Shown here piece after piece: positions 25,760-35,694 of a stretch of 64,000 nt of DNA. A program made the position numbers and the translations under genes. The stretch's first letter is position 1; the number at the start of each line of letters is the position of its first letter. The stretch is taken from the NCBI GenBank assembly GCA_004369085.1, contig ML210253.1:33995-97994 (forward strand), read 5' to 3'. This DNA is from Coprinopsis marcescibilis (taxonomy: Eukaryota; Basidiomycota; Agaricomycetes; Agaricales; Psathyrellaceae). The notes beneath the pieces were generated by a model. That model was not told where the DNA came from and did no database searches. It saw only the letters and a program-made list of their open reading frames with translations.

Positions 25760-28700
25760 TTATTCATCATCTTCGTCTTCATCATCTTCGTCTTCATCCT
25801 CTGAAACCTCCAGACCTGCCTCTTTCAACTTAGCCTTATCGCGAGTGCGCTTGCTTGTGGTTTCGTCGAGCAGGACAAGAAGATCTTCTTGTTCCTTTTC
25901 GACCTCTTTTCGCTTGTCGTTAGCGTTCTTCAGCTGTGTCTTGACATCTGACAATTCCGATTGAAGATCGGAAATCTGGAGAGTTTCCCGCTCAATTAAA
26001 TGAATTTACAGGTTAAGAAGCATCTCCAAACGTACTTCCTTGTCCTTGCTCATTGCCACAGCTTTCAGTTGATTTCTCAAGATGTCCATTTCCTCAGATT
26101 GTTTCCGAATGGCATCCCGCAGGGATGCGATCAGCATGGCCGACTCTGCACTGGGACCTGACGACGGATGCAATATTTTTTGAGCTTCACTAGATCTACG
26201 CATTGTTATGATGAACTGACCAGAAGTGGATGTGGATAATTGGCTCGGATCCGTTGAGAATGCTCGCTGAACTGCATCTATAACACGCAGAATGAGTAAA
26301 CTTGACAGTTTGACACGGAACACTCTGAATGTGCTCACAATAGTTGGATTTCCAGAAATCGACAAATGCCCAGTCGAACCAGACTTCTGCGTCATCTCTT
26401 CCTGTTTCGTTCGGCACCGGTATGGTAGAGGCAGAATGACTGATAACAACAAGATCTGGCCCAACGGACCTGAATCGAGGATCTTCACGGAAGCGCGTCA
26501 GCTGTCCAATTAAGCTGTCAATGCCTAGCCGCCCCAGAATTGGGTGAATCGTATTTCTATGAAGAATATATCAGAAATGTGTGACCCAGAAAGAGCTAAC
26601 CAGGCTGACCTGGTAATTTCTCCAGGCTCCCGATTGAATTCGTAGCAGATCCCAAGTAGGAAGACGCAGAGACCCGGAATGAAGGAATCAACCTCTGATG
26701 CTTGGTGAATGCCCTCAACCAGCTACGATGGTTCGGACTGAATAAGTGTTTTGACATCAGAGTACAGGGAGACTCACCACACTCAATCCACCAGCGTCTA
26801 GAAAGTCTCTAACCGACTTCGGGTCTTCCCACAGCCATTGCGACAGCAAGGATGTATACGCAACTAACACACGATCCCACTCCCGTAGTTCCTGGTCTGA
26901 GGTGTCCGGCCTTGAACGAGCCAATAGTGCTAGAGAGAGGTGCTCGCTCAGCGTCTGGAGCAAGCTTTGAGGCGGATCAGAGTCTAAGTCGTCGTCAGGC
27001 GGGGCAGAGCCCCCGTCTGCCGGGACAAAGAAGGACGACTGTGTAGGTGGGGCTGGCTGCGGCATTATTAAACGCGCCAGATCCTTGGTACGCGGAGATG
27101 AACGTAGTAGATGCGCGAATAAGAAAGTTGCCATCTGAGTCGACGTGACATTGGCGGGATCCAAGGTGGCCGACGAGGCCAGTGGTAACGTGAGTGCATG
27201 CAAAAGGGGTGTTATTGATTTTGAAGCCTCTTCGGACTTGGATTAGACCAAGTAGAAGACAGAATGATAAATGACATACGATGTCCTTCAGAAGGAGCCA
27301 TTGCTTGGATAATGGCTAACCGAGTATCCTCATTTCGGACGAAATTCTGTTGTGGGGTTCCGTTAAGACTTTGGTCGTTTAATCAAACAGTGTGCCAACC
27401 TCAAAGACCACCGCAGCGGATACCCGCAGTTCCAAGCCATCTTTGGTTCTTTTAGCTCCATCCTGGCCGTTGTATTCTCCATGAAGCGCGAGTTCCACGA
27501 GCACATCAAGAATTGAAGCAGGCTCTAACCGGTCCCATTCTTCTCCATTAGTTTCAGGAACAGGCATATATGGCGTTATAGCGATTCCTGACAGCGCTGA
27601 ATGAATTGCTGGCGGAAGGGAATGAAGAACCTATGCCCGTGTTAACGGGACCCAATGAAGACAGTGATAGATGCGCTTACTTGGACTTTCAATGGGGTGG
27701 GTGCATTGGACGCCAGTGCGATTTCAAGGAAGCAACGGGAGATGTTGATGACTTCTAAGTAAGACATTAGAAATGATACTAGGTGGTTTGCATATGCAAA
27801 AGGAGGATTACCAGCTCCACTGCTCTTCGATCCTACAAATATTCCTAGAATACCAACGACAAGTGATGCATTCGCCAGTTTCTGGTCGTCCCAGAATTGA
27901 AGGGCAAAATCCTGAGGGGCAGTTTCGGATAGCTTAAGAGCCATCGGATACTGTAATAACTGGGTCAATAGGGGGAAGAGTGGGGTTTCCTTGAAGTAAC
28001 TCTAGGAACTGGGGTCAATAGGCGTTTGGACTCAACGACCAAGATTACTGACCTGATTCGACGAATTGAAACGCAGCAAGCTGTCGATGCAGGTGAGCGC
28101 GCCTTGGGCAACAACACCTCCGTCGATCCCATTCTCTTGCGTGATAATGTTAAAGAATTTCTCGAACGCCCCTTCGAAAATCAGAACCTTCTGAATCTCG
28201 GCGCTTTGTGATACCAGACTCTGTAGGACAGATATAACCTCTGGAGCAGGGTCAAGACAGACACTAGGAGTTGAACGGGAAGACGTGACAGACCATTTCT
28301 GATTATCTCTCGTTTGTCGTCCAATACACCGATAATACCTCCAGGACCAGCCGGAGCAGTTAAGAAGTAGCTCTGAACAAGTTGTCGTCTGTTATGCAGG
28401 AGTGTTGACAGAAACTGCAGCGCAGTGTATCGATTGTAGAAGTTGTTCTCTTTCAGAAGGGAAAGTAAAACGTGAGTTGCCCGTTCATTAGCTAGGACGA
28501 TGTCGGTGTGCTTGAAGCCCAATGCCTTCGCGCTGTTTCCGGTGTCTTCAGTATCGCACAGGATGTTCAAAGTTTCTAGAACAGCTTTGCCGATATCAGC
28601 ATCAACCTCCGCATCGTTCGTGAGTACATCGATGAGCCCTGGGAGCGCAAAGGAGCCGACATCCTCCTTGCAATCGCGCGACAGTCCCTTGAGAGAGAGG

Positions 28701-28834
28701 ACTGCAGCTCTTCGGTCTGCCAGTAAGGTTGCTGGTGAAAGCCTATCGCTGAGCTTTGAGATTGTGTCTGCTGGTGTCTGGACCACGCCAGTTGGACCTC
28801 TGAGGGCGACATAAGTTTGGTTGAAGAACTCCAT
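25760..28834 (-). CDS. USO1: Vesicle tether USO1/p115
   Basis: Tethers ER-derived vesicles to the cis-Golgi. The first exon reads MEFFNQTYVALRGPTGVVQT and continues with the armadillo-type head (LLADRRAAVLSLKGLSRDCK, then DVGSFALPGLIDVLTNDAEV, then ENNFYNRYTALQFLSTLLHN). Many short exons cover the rest of the head. The tail is short: a coiled coil (ETLQISDLQSELSDVKTQLK) followed by an acidic end of repeated Glu/Asp codons. The coiled coil is much shorter than in budding-yeast Uso1 and nearer p115. The acidic tail is a feature of the p115 family. The gene diverges from the hypothetical gene at 28,974. Confidence 0.92.
25763..25806 (-). repeat. Trinucleotide-rich tract encoding the USO1 acidic tail
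   Basis: A run of GAT/GAA/GAC codons (on the + strand, repeated TCATCATCTTCGTCT units) encodes the last dozen or so acidic residues of USO1. Such tracts change length easily by slippage. Confidence 0.7.
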
Positions 28835-28973
28835 GTTGAGCTGCCGCCGTCGTAATGTGAATTAGGGAGAACAACTCTCCTCCACGTGGTGGGTCTGGCG
28901 ACCTCCCACCCACCGCCATCAATATTTCTTTCACCGCAACTACCATCATAACTTCGTTCTCCCTCTAATACTC

Positions 28974-29677
28974 ATGGACCCTCGCATTTCTCGCTCTGAA
29001 TCTGATGCACATATGATGGCAGCAGAGGACTTGTTGCTGCTTCGAGCGTCTGAGAGTCTTCATCAACAGCGAGACGATCTTTGCAAAGACCGGCAATCTC
29101 TAGGATCTATTCACGATCCGAACACTCGCTCCGGAAATTTGCCCAATAGTCACCACAGCACCAGATACGACCACGACTCTCACCCGCCAACATGGCAGCC
29201 TTCTGCATCTGGATCGAAACAGTACTTCCAGGTATCTGGGCGTTGCAGCAAGAAGAGTTTTCTGAAAGCGCATATACTAACTCTATTTGCACGCAAAGCT
29301 GGTAGCAGCTCCACAAGGAAGGGTTGCGTGGTCTGTGAAGGACACATACCTAAATGGCAGTGATGAGCAGGATATCACAGGTGATCAAAAAGCCCACCAT
29401 ATGCATGGCTCAGTGACAATAAAGCGATATAGCCAGCGAATCCGGCAACACAGACTTGCAACAAGGACCTGTCAGCTTCGAGAACCCGCATCTTTCTTCT
29501 GGTCGAGGATTGCGAACCGCCGTTAGCGTCCGACCCGTCTCCCCGTCAACAATCATGGCCTTGTCGGAACCATGTCTAATGGCTTGGTGCATGAACCTGG
29601 ACTTGACCCCCGAGCAAGGGACAGAGAGTGCTGCTCCAAAGGCTCAAAGTATCATCACGAACCCTTGGGGCTATTGA
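28974..29677 (+). CDS. Hypothetical protein, three exons
   Basis: Function not recognised. The model joins 28,974-29,231, 29,299-29,380 and 29,454-29,677 through introns 29,232-29,298 (strong branch point ATACTAACTC) and 29,381-29,453 (branch-like CAGTGAC). The product is roughly 187 residues and mostly hydrophilic: an N-terminus with SESDAHMMAAEDLLLLRAS, a His/Ser/Asp-rich middle (STRYDHDSHPPTWQPSASGS) and an end reading IITNPWGY-stop. No signal peptide or membrane span. Support is open frame plus good splice signals only. It starts 139 bp from the divergent USO1 start. Confidence 0.42.
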
Positions 29678-29803
29678 CGAAGAACGTTACCGCCGCGCTC
29701 ACCTCTTACTTGTCGACACTATGACCCGGATAGCAATGCGCAAGGCGGACCCTGTGTCTAGACTTTATTATCGGCACCTAAATTAACAGTAATTTTACGA
29801 GCA

Positions 29804-30780
29804 TCAAGACCTCTGGAAAATATTCCAACCAGGAAGCCACTTGGCCGGCTTTTTTATCTCGGGTGCAGGGATGACCTTCAAAAACCTAGCACCGTCGAAT
29901 GGCTCCCCTGTGGACCACCTAGTCACGGCTTTGACCAAAGACTGTTCGAGGTACCGCATCACCATTGCCTCTTTCTTCCATACCCCTGTCGTCCAAATGG
30001 CCAAGGGGCCATCGGGAGACTGTGTGTTGGCTGCATTTGTGCTTTCGGATGGAGAAGCCAGCGCATTCGACCTGTTTAGATGTGCGTTCCGTATTCGATT
30101 GGCCATCACGATGTCTGTGAAGATACGGTCTCCGACAATAATAAGCTCGTTATCCTTCACGGGATTTGGCAGGGAAGAAAAGTATGACCGAATGGCGGAG
30201 ATGCACGAGTACGCCGGTTTGAAAGATTTATGGGCTAGTACTGGAACCTGTAGGTGATATGACACAGATTCGGCCTGCGTACCATGAGTCATACTTGTAG
30301 AAGTAAAGCGGTCCCCCACTTACTTGAATTCCTCCAGCGTCGAGATATGTTCCAGCAGAATTGCTAACAATTATAACGTTGCCATCGCCAAAGGTCTCCA
30401 AGCATTCCTTCCATACCTCCTGGTTCATATGTCAGCTACGATTGATCACAAGAGGTAAAGGAGTACCGACCGTAATTTCTGGAACCAAATGATCTTGGTA
30501 TGGGATCGTCTATGACTCTTTGTGAGCTATGAGTGCTTTTTATGTTTGATTAGGCAACATACAAGGCAGTTATCCTTGTCGAACACGGCACCACGGTACC
30601 CAGCCTTCTTTAGTGTCCTAAAATTCAGTTGGCGAATGTCTAGCTGAAAACATAGGTATTAGTCGCCACGCAATCTCGGGGAGGATTTGGCGCACCTTTT
30701 ATCGAGACATGAGGCAGAGCTATCCGAGGATATATTACCAGCTGAAAGGGCACCAGCAGCCCCGGAATATTCAGTGGCAT
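29804..30780 (-). CDS. GEP4: Mitochondrial phosphatidylglycerophosphatase (GEP4-type HAD phosphatase)
   Basis: Removes phosphate from phosphatidylglycerophosphate in the mitochondrial inner membrane, the step before phosphatidylglycerol and cardiolipin. The first exon reads MPLNIPGLLVPFQLVIYPRI. After an intron that ends CAGCTAG at about 30,646, the next exon gives DIRQLNFRTLKKAGYRG and the HAD nucleophile motif AVFDKDNCL. Motif II-like VIIVSNSAGTYLD and the later segment ELIIVGDRIFTDIVMANRI complete the HAD IIIA pattern. The stop is TGA at 29,804-29,806. The gene is divergent from clathrin light chain, with only 144 bp between starts. It works downstream of CDS1 found earlier in this window. 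Confidence 0.9.
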
Positions 30781-30924
30781 CCCAGCGCAAACTCAACGAT
30801 AACTTCTTGTGAGAAGGTTGAGTGGAACGCGCCGACTGCTGCGTTGGCCAGGTTTCCCACGATAAATATCCCGTCAGAGTTGTCACGTCGCTTGACTATA
30901 GCAACCTCATTAACTGCTACAAAG

Positions 30925-31918
30925 ATGAGCGATTTCTTATCTCGCGAGGCGGACCTCTTTGGTGGCGAATTTGGAGGCTCTGGGAACAGCAATGGTCTTG
31001 GTGGCGACGACATCGACCTCGACCGCGCTGCGTCAGCATTCCCCGATATCTCTTTGGACGGCGACATTCCATCGGTCCCAGATGCGGCAAGGACGACCAG
31101 CGGATTCTCGTTCGACAGCTTCGACGCCCCCAAGGACAATGGGAACGTCAGGGTCACTGGAGACGACGAGATCAACCAGTTCGAAAGTCAGTTTCCTGAG
31201 TTAGAAGTCCCCCAGGTGAGCAGTGTGACATTCATATGCGCATCGCTCGCAACAAGGGATAGCCTTGTGTTATCCTTGGAGTATGGCCTCTTCCAGATGT
31301 TCTAATAACTTTGGGTTCAGCATGTGTCACCTCCAGTTTCCCAAGCGGCACCAACTTTTGCTCCTCGACCACAGCCTTCGAACTATTCATCCACCCCTAT
31401 ACTGGCGCAACGGGTTGACGAGGAAGATCCCCAGGTAATCCGGTAGGTGGACCATCTCATAATATTCTCTCTCTGCCCTGTTAAAACATGGTTTACTAGA
31501 GATTGGCGGGAAAAGCAGCAGGCTGAGATTCAGGCTAGAGAAGAAGCTGCCAAGGCTCGCAGGCAAGAGACCATTTCCAAGGCCGAACGTGCAATCGACG
31601 AATTCTACGAGGAATATTCAAAGAAGAAGGAAAGGAACATTCGGGAGAACAAGTTCGTCTCTTTCGTTTCTGACACTGGGTTGCGTTTATTGATTTGTTG
31701 GCAGGGATACTGAAGCGGAATTCGTCGCCAAGCAAACGTCAGCTCTCGCTAATGGCACAACTTGGGAACGAATCTGCGAGCTAGTCGAACTCCAGAATTC
31801 TCAAAGCAAAACACTGGCCCGCACTGGGCCTGGAACAACGGACTTGAGCCGATTCAAGGAGGTCCTGTTGCGGTTGAAGCGGGAGGGAGACGCTGCACCT
31901 GGTGCAGCTGGCTATTAA
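30925..31918 (+). CDS. CLC1: Clathrin light chain
   Basis: Regulatory subunit of the clathrin coat. Starts MSDFLSREADLFGGEFGG, with an acidic N-terminal half containing DDEINQFESQFPELEVPQ. The central heavy-chain-binding helix follows (DWREKQQAEIQAREEAAKAR, then RQETISKAERAIDEFYEEYS). The C-terminal exon begins DTEAEFVAKQTSALANGTTW and contains WERICELVELQ. Three introns, at about 31,216-31,320, 31,443-31,500 and 31,653-31,705. The order of segments and length fit the fungal family. Confidence 0.94.
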
Positions 31919-32051
31919 TCTTGCTTGCGCTTAGCATATTATTCAATAATGACATTCTTGCTTGTTCTGACTTCGGTTTGTCATAAGGTATTGGTGTGCG
32001 ACTAGCTAAGATGTGTCAACCAGGGGTATAGGCATAAGGGCACCCTGTGCG

Positions 32052-33265
32052 CTACAAGCTGGCCTTCTGAATAGGTGGCGAACTGCTACTCGAGGGAAGA
32101 TGCTCTTCAACGAAATTGACGATTACTTCCACCAACTTCTCTTTCACTCCGTTTGGCTCATTCTGCAACTCATGATAACCACCCTTGAAGTCAATTCGAG
32201 TTAGCACCATTCCTTCGCTTAAAATCACAAGCGAATCATACCTCGAATGATTCGTATCTCTTCTTTGCTGCGGGTATAGCATCAAAGAATCCTCTGGAAG
32301 TTTTGGGACAGGTAACCTAGTATATGTCCAGTAAGCCAATGTTTCAATGAACATCAATTACACTTTACCTTATCATCTGTGCCGTGTACGATTAGGACAG
32401 GTAATGCAGGTGGCCAATTCTTGTGACGATGGTCCCTAAGCTCCTCTCCCTGTTATCAAAAACATTCAACACTAGTTGAAAGCTTGGAAGATTATCCCAC
32501 CTTGCTCAACATGTCAGCAAGTCCTTTCAAGGAACCTGCCTGTTGAATCAATGGGTCTTTGAGATATGCTGAGTTGAAGTCTTCGTCATGCGATAGGTCC
32601 TATGTCAGATTAAAGTGTGAATTGATGTGGGACAAGACTGGAGTTACGATACTAACCCCTGCATTGACTGCGGCTGGAACGAGTGCATTCGGGAAAAGAA
32701 TGCTTGCTTTCCCTCCGACCCACTTCATAAGGGATGGTGCTGGCGTCGTTTGGGCAATGAGTGGGCCCGTGGCAATGACTCCCGCTATTTGAGTCAATAG
32801 GTCCTTGTGCTCAGGGTCTGTTGCAAAGCCTAGGCTTTCCGCGCCACCCTATGCTCTTCTTTAACGGTGTCGTAGGACAGGCGAAGATATATCGCTTACC
32901 ATTGAATGGCCCATGAGGAACAAAGGGACGTCAGCGAACTGCTTCTTGGTATGTTCTAACGCCCATTGAATATCCTTCATCTGATCGTTCCAGCATGTCT
33001 TTCCATAAGCACTGTCCTTGCTTTTCTTTCCTGAGGTGTCTTGTGCTGTCAAGCCGAATCCACGCTGGTCGTAGGCAAACACAGCGATTCCGCGTTGAGC
33101 CAGTAAAGGGTGAAGGTGACCATATCGACCGACGTGTTCCGCAAAGCCATGCACGAAGGCGACCACAGCCCGGATGGGATTGGAAGGGGGAATATAAGAC
33201 CTGGTGTAGAACTGGGTGGATCTGGGTCCAGTCAGCCATGCTTCTGTGTATGGCTTCTGCGACAT
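32052..33265 (-). CDS. YJU3: Monoacylglycerol lipase (Yju3-type serine hydrolase)
   Basis: Alpha/beta hydrolase that cleaves monoacylglycerol, on lipid droplets and mitochondrial membranes in yeast. Begins MSQKPYTEAWLTGPRSTQFY, then VVAFVHGFAEHVGRYGHLHP and AVFAYDQRGFG. The nucleophile elbow GHSMGG is split by an intron after GHSM. The acid residue is in LPVLIVHGTDD. The final exons read KKRYESFE then GGYHELQNEPNGVKEKLVEV with the catalytic His. The gene is complete with several introns. It runs tail-to-tail with clathrin light chain. Confidence 0.9.
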
Positions 33266-33478
33266 ATTGACGTGTTCTGAACTCTGGAGCAAATACTATG
33301 TAAGTAGTTGAACGTTGAAGTTGAAGTGATGTCACGCCAGTCTGAAGGCATGGCTTATGCTAGTGGCTGTGTTGCCAAGAGATTTATCCAGTACTTAGTG
33401 AGGCTAACTTGCATATTTAGTCGCAAGCAGCGTATACAAACACCCCCGAATCGCTATCACGACTAAGCATACAGCACA

Positions 33479-34694
33479 ATGCCCGTCCACGAGCGTAAGT
33501 ATGCAGTGTTCCTGACTTATTTATCATGCACGGTGCCTCGAGCTCTTTTCAGGTCTCCGTCGCACTCAAACCGGCAACTCGGAGAACTTGAGCGGCCACA
33601 CCCCCTCGGAAATCAAAAGTGCAAGTCCAAAGCCTAAGAGCACTGGGAGGCGAAAATCTGTAAAAAAATTGAAGAAACAGAAACTATGTTCAACCTTGGG
33701 TGTAAATGCGGAGGGACTGGATGAAATGAAGGCAAGCATCCCGCATTCGATGTATCGGTTTCACGGTTTGTCGATGTAGATTAGAATTCGAACCATGGTG
33801 GACAGCACTCTGGACCTCAATAAGACACCTACATAGCAGCCTTGTGCCATGTTAGAATTGTTGGAGAAGGTAAGTACAGATGAAAATAATATTTTCATAT
33901 GCCTAATATTATTCAACTCAAGATCAAGGAAGCCTACCCGGATATATTCAATGGGAAAACAGAGGTAGAGAAAACGCAAATAGTAAAACAATATGTCCAG
34001 ATGTACTTCCGATGGCGAAGATACTCTCATGTGCACTCGCTCTCTCAGATAAAAAAAGATCAAGAGGAAGCTGTTTGTATGCCACATTCACAACTTTCAG
34101 TCTCAGTGGAACAGCCGCATAACCGAGTGACAACGGTACGTTAGGAAGAGAGAAGGAATCCTACCTACCCTCACTGACACGGAACTCAGCCACAGGGTCG
34201 GCTGCTTATAGCATCGTCGCAAAAGGTTCCTGTTCCTACAGAGGAGCATTGGCGCCGTTGGGTCGTAATGAGTCCTGCCGAGATGATAGGCGCTTCGAAT
34301 TCATCTTTAATGGAGGAGTCGCCTCTTAGCAGAGTGACTTTTAAACCTGGGCCCAGTCAGGTTTCCCAGGCGCATGGGGACTGGCTTAACTTTAGTACCT
34401 AGAGCATCCCAACAACACCGAATTCCAACCTTGGATTCAAGCCCGACTCCATCATCCTCCAGATTGAACGACCCGCACGACGGCTTAAAGCATTTCCTTC
34501 GGTCATGCACCCCGCCAATGGAGCATTTCCTCCCCCACTTCTTTACCTTTGGCTGCGTTAGCCTCGAATTCCTTAAAGTGGTTCAGGGGTGGGATATTCC
34601 AGCCATCGATGACTTTCTCAAATCCCTGCCAACTTGTACGGTGTACGAGAAGTATATGGTTGAATTTTCACGCGCGATAGCCCTTCCACCTTGA
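33479..34694 (+). CDS. Hypothetical multi-exon protein ending at the inverted repeat
   Basis: Not recognised with confidence; its C-terminal part resembles a type seen in Agaricomycete hypothetical proteins. Model exons: 33,479-33,494; 33,553-33,765; 33,856-33,869 (14 nt); 33,923-34,135; 34,190-34,355; 34,396-34,694. It begins MPVHERLRRTQTG and has a basic stretch (PKSTGRRKSVKKLKKQKL), then IKEAYPDIFNGKTEVEKTQI. The last exon reads DGLKHFLRSCTPPMEHFLPH and GCVSLEFLKVVQGWDIPAID. The last intron (34,356-34,395) would be only 40 nt, so that junction is the weakest. The final 57 coding nt or so also lie in the left arm of the inverted repeat, so the true C-terminus may have been altered. Confidence 0.48.
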
Positions 34695-34744
34695 TTATCA
34701 GTATTTGATGGTGGACTTTATCTAACTCCGGCGATGAAATTCTG
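34638..34744 (+). repeat. Left arm of inverted repeat flanking the gap
   Basis: About 107 nt that recur, reverse-complemented and with only a handful of differences, at 35,263-35,370. It begins ACGGTGTACGAGAAGTATAT, covers the end of the hypothetical gene at 33,479-34,694 and continues past its stop. Confidence 0.85.
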
Positions 34745-34746
34745 GT

Positions 34747-35141
34747 NNNNNNNNNNNNNNNNNNNNNNNNNNNNNNNNNNNNNNNNNNNNNNNNNNNNNN
34801 NNNNNNNNNNNNNNNNNNNNNNNNNNNNNNNNNNNNNNNNNNNNNNNNNNNNNNNNNNNNNNNNNNNNNNNNNNNNNNNNNNNNNNNNNNNNNNNNNNNN
34901 NNNNNNNNNNNNNNNNNNNNNNNNNNNNNNNNNNNNNNNNNNNNNNNNNNNNNNNNNNNNNNNNNNNNNNNNNNNNNNNNNNNNNNNNNNNNNNNNNNNN
35001 NNNNNNNNNNNNNNNNNNNNNNNNNNNNNNNNNNNNNNNNNNNNNNNNNNNNNNNNNNNNNNNNNNNNNNNNNNNNNNNNNNNNNNNNNNNNNNNNNNNN
35101 NNNNNNNNNNNNNNNNNNNNNNNNNNNNNNNNNNNNNNNNN
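34747..35141. other. Assembly gap (395 N)
   Basis: A continuous run of N. The sequence on either side forms an inverted repeat, so the gap probably reflects difficulty assembling a palindromic or repeated stretch. Nothing can be said about its content or true length. Confidence 1.
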
Positions 35142-35694
35142 ACTTTTATGTTTTATATCTGCACTATATGACTATGAGTGCATGTTTCAGGCCTCATTAT
35201 ACCTTACACTAGCCTGGGGCTTAAGAAATAATCTTCAATATCTCAAGTTAGTAATGTCGGTGCAGAATTTTATCGCCGGAGTTAGATACAAGTCCACCAT
35301 CAAATACTGATAATCGAGGTCGAAGGGCTGTCGCGCGTGAAAATTCAACCATATACTTCTCGTACACCGTAGACTTGCTCTGGACATCAAATGTCGCCAA
35401 TGGAAATACTGGTCTTGAGGATGCATTTCAAGACTTTCAAGTTTGATAATGATGTTTGAAACTGTACACGCTACATGCAATGTATTCGCCATATTCTTCA
35501 ATTCTCAGGGCCATGGGCGTCAATTGTGAGAAGTATATATCTTATCAAATTAGGTTACGATCACGTGGTAAGTGATGGCACTGTTTGCCTGCCGTGCCAC
35601 GCGAGTACAGAGTCCATATTATTCATTCAATATTCCGCGCTGACGCTGACTACAAACTCGGAACCCACCTATTGGTGGTCCTTATTCTCCTATT
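35142..35694. other. Intergenic sequence right of the gap
   Basis: Contains the right arm of the inverted repeat. On the minus strand up to about 35,500 there are faint, stop-interrupted traces that may be a degraded copy of the gene left of the gap. The last 200 bp should hold the MDL1-like promoter. Confidence 0.45.
35263..35370 (-). repeat. Right arm of inverted repeat flanking the gap
   Basis: Reverse complement of 34,638-34,744 with few substitutions (for example GCGATAGCC versus GCGACAGCC) and one or two single-base indels. Sequence further right on the minus strand diverges from the left flank, so the duplication ends at about 35,370 or is much older beyond it. Confidence 0.85.

Noticed and set aside
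34734..35171. Apparent reading frame across the gap.
   Set aside because: It consists almost wholly of N; no coding claim can be made.
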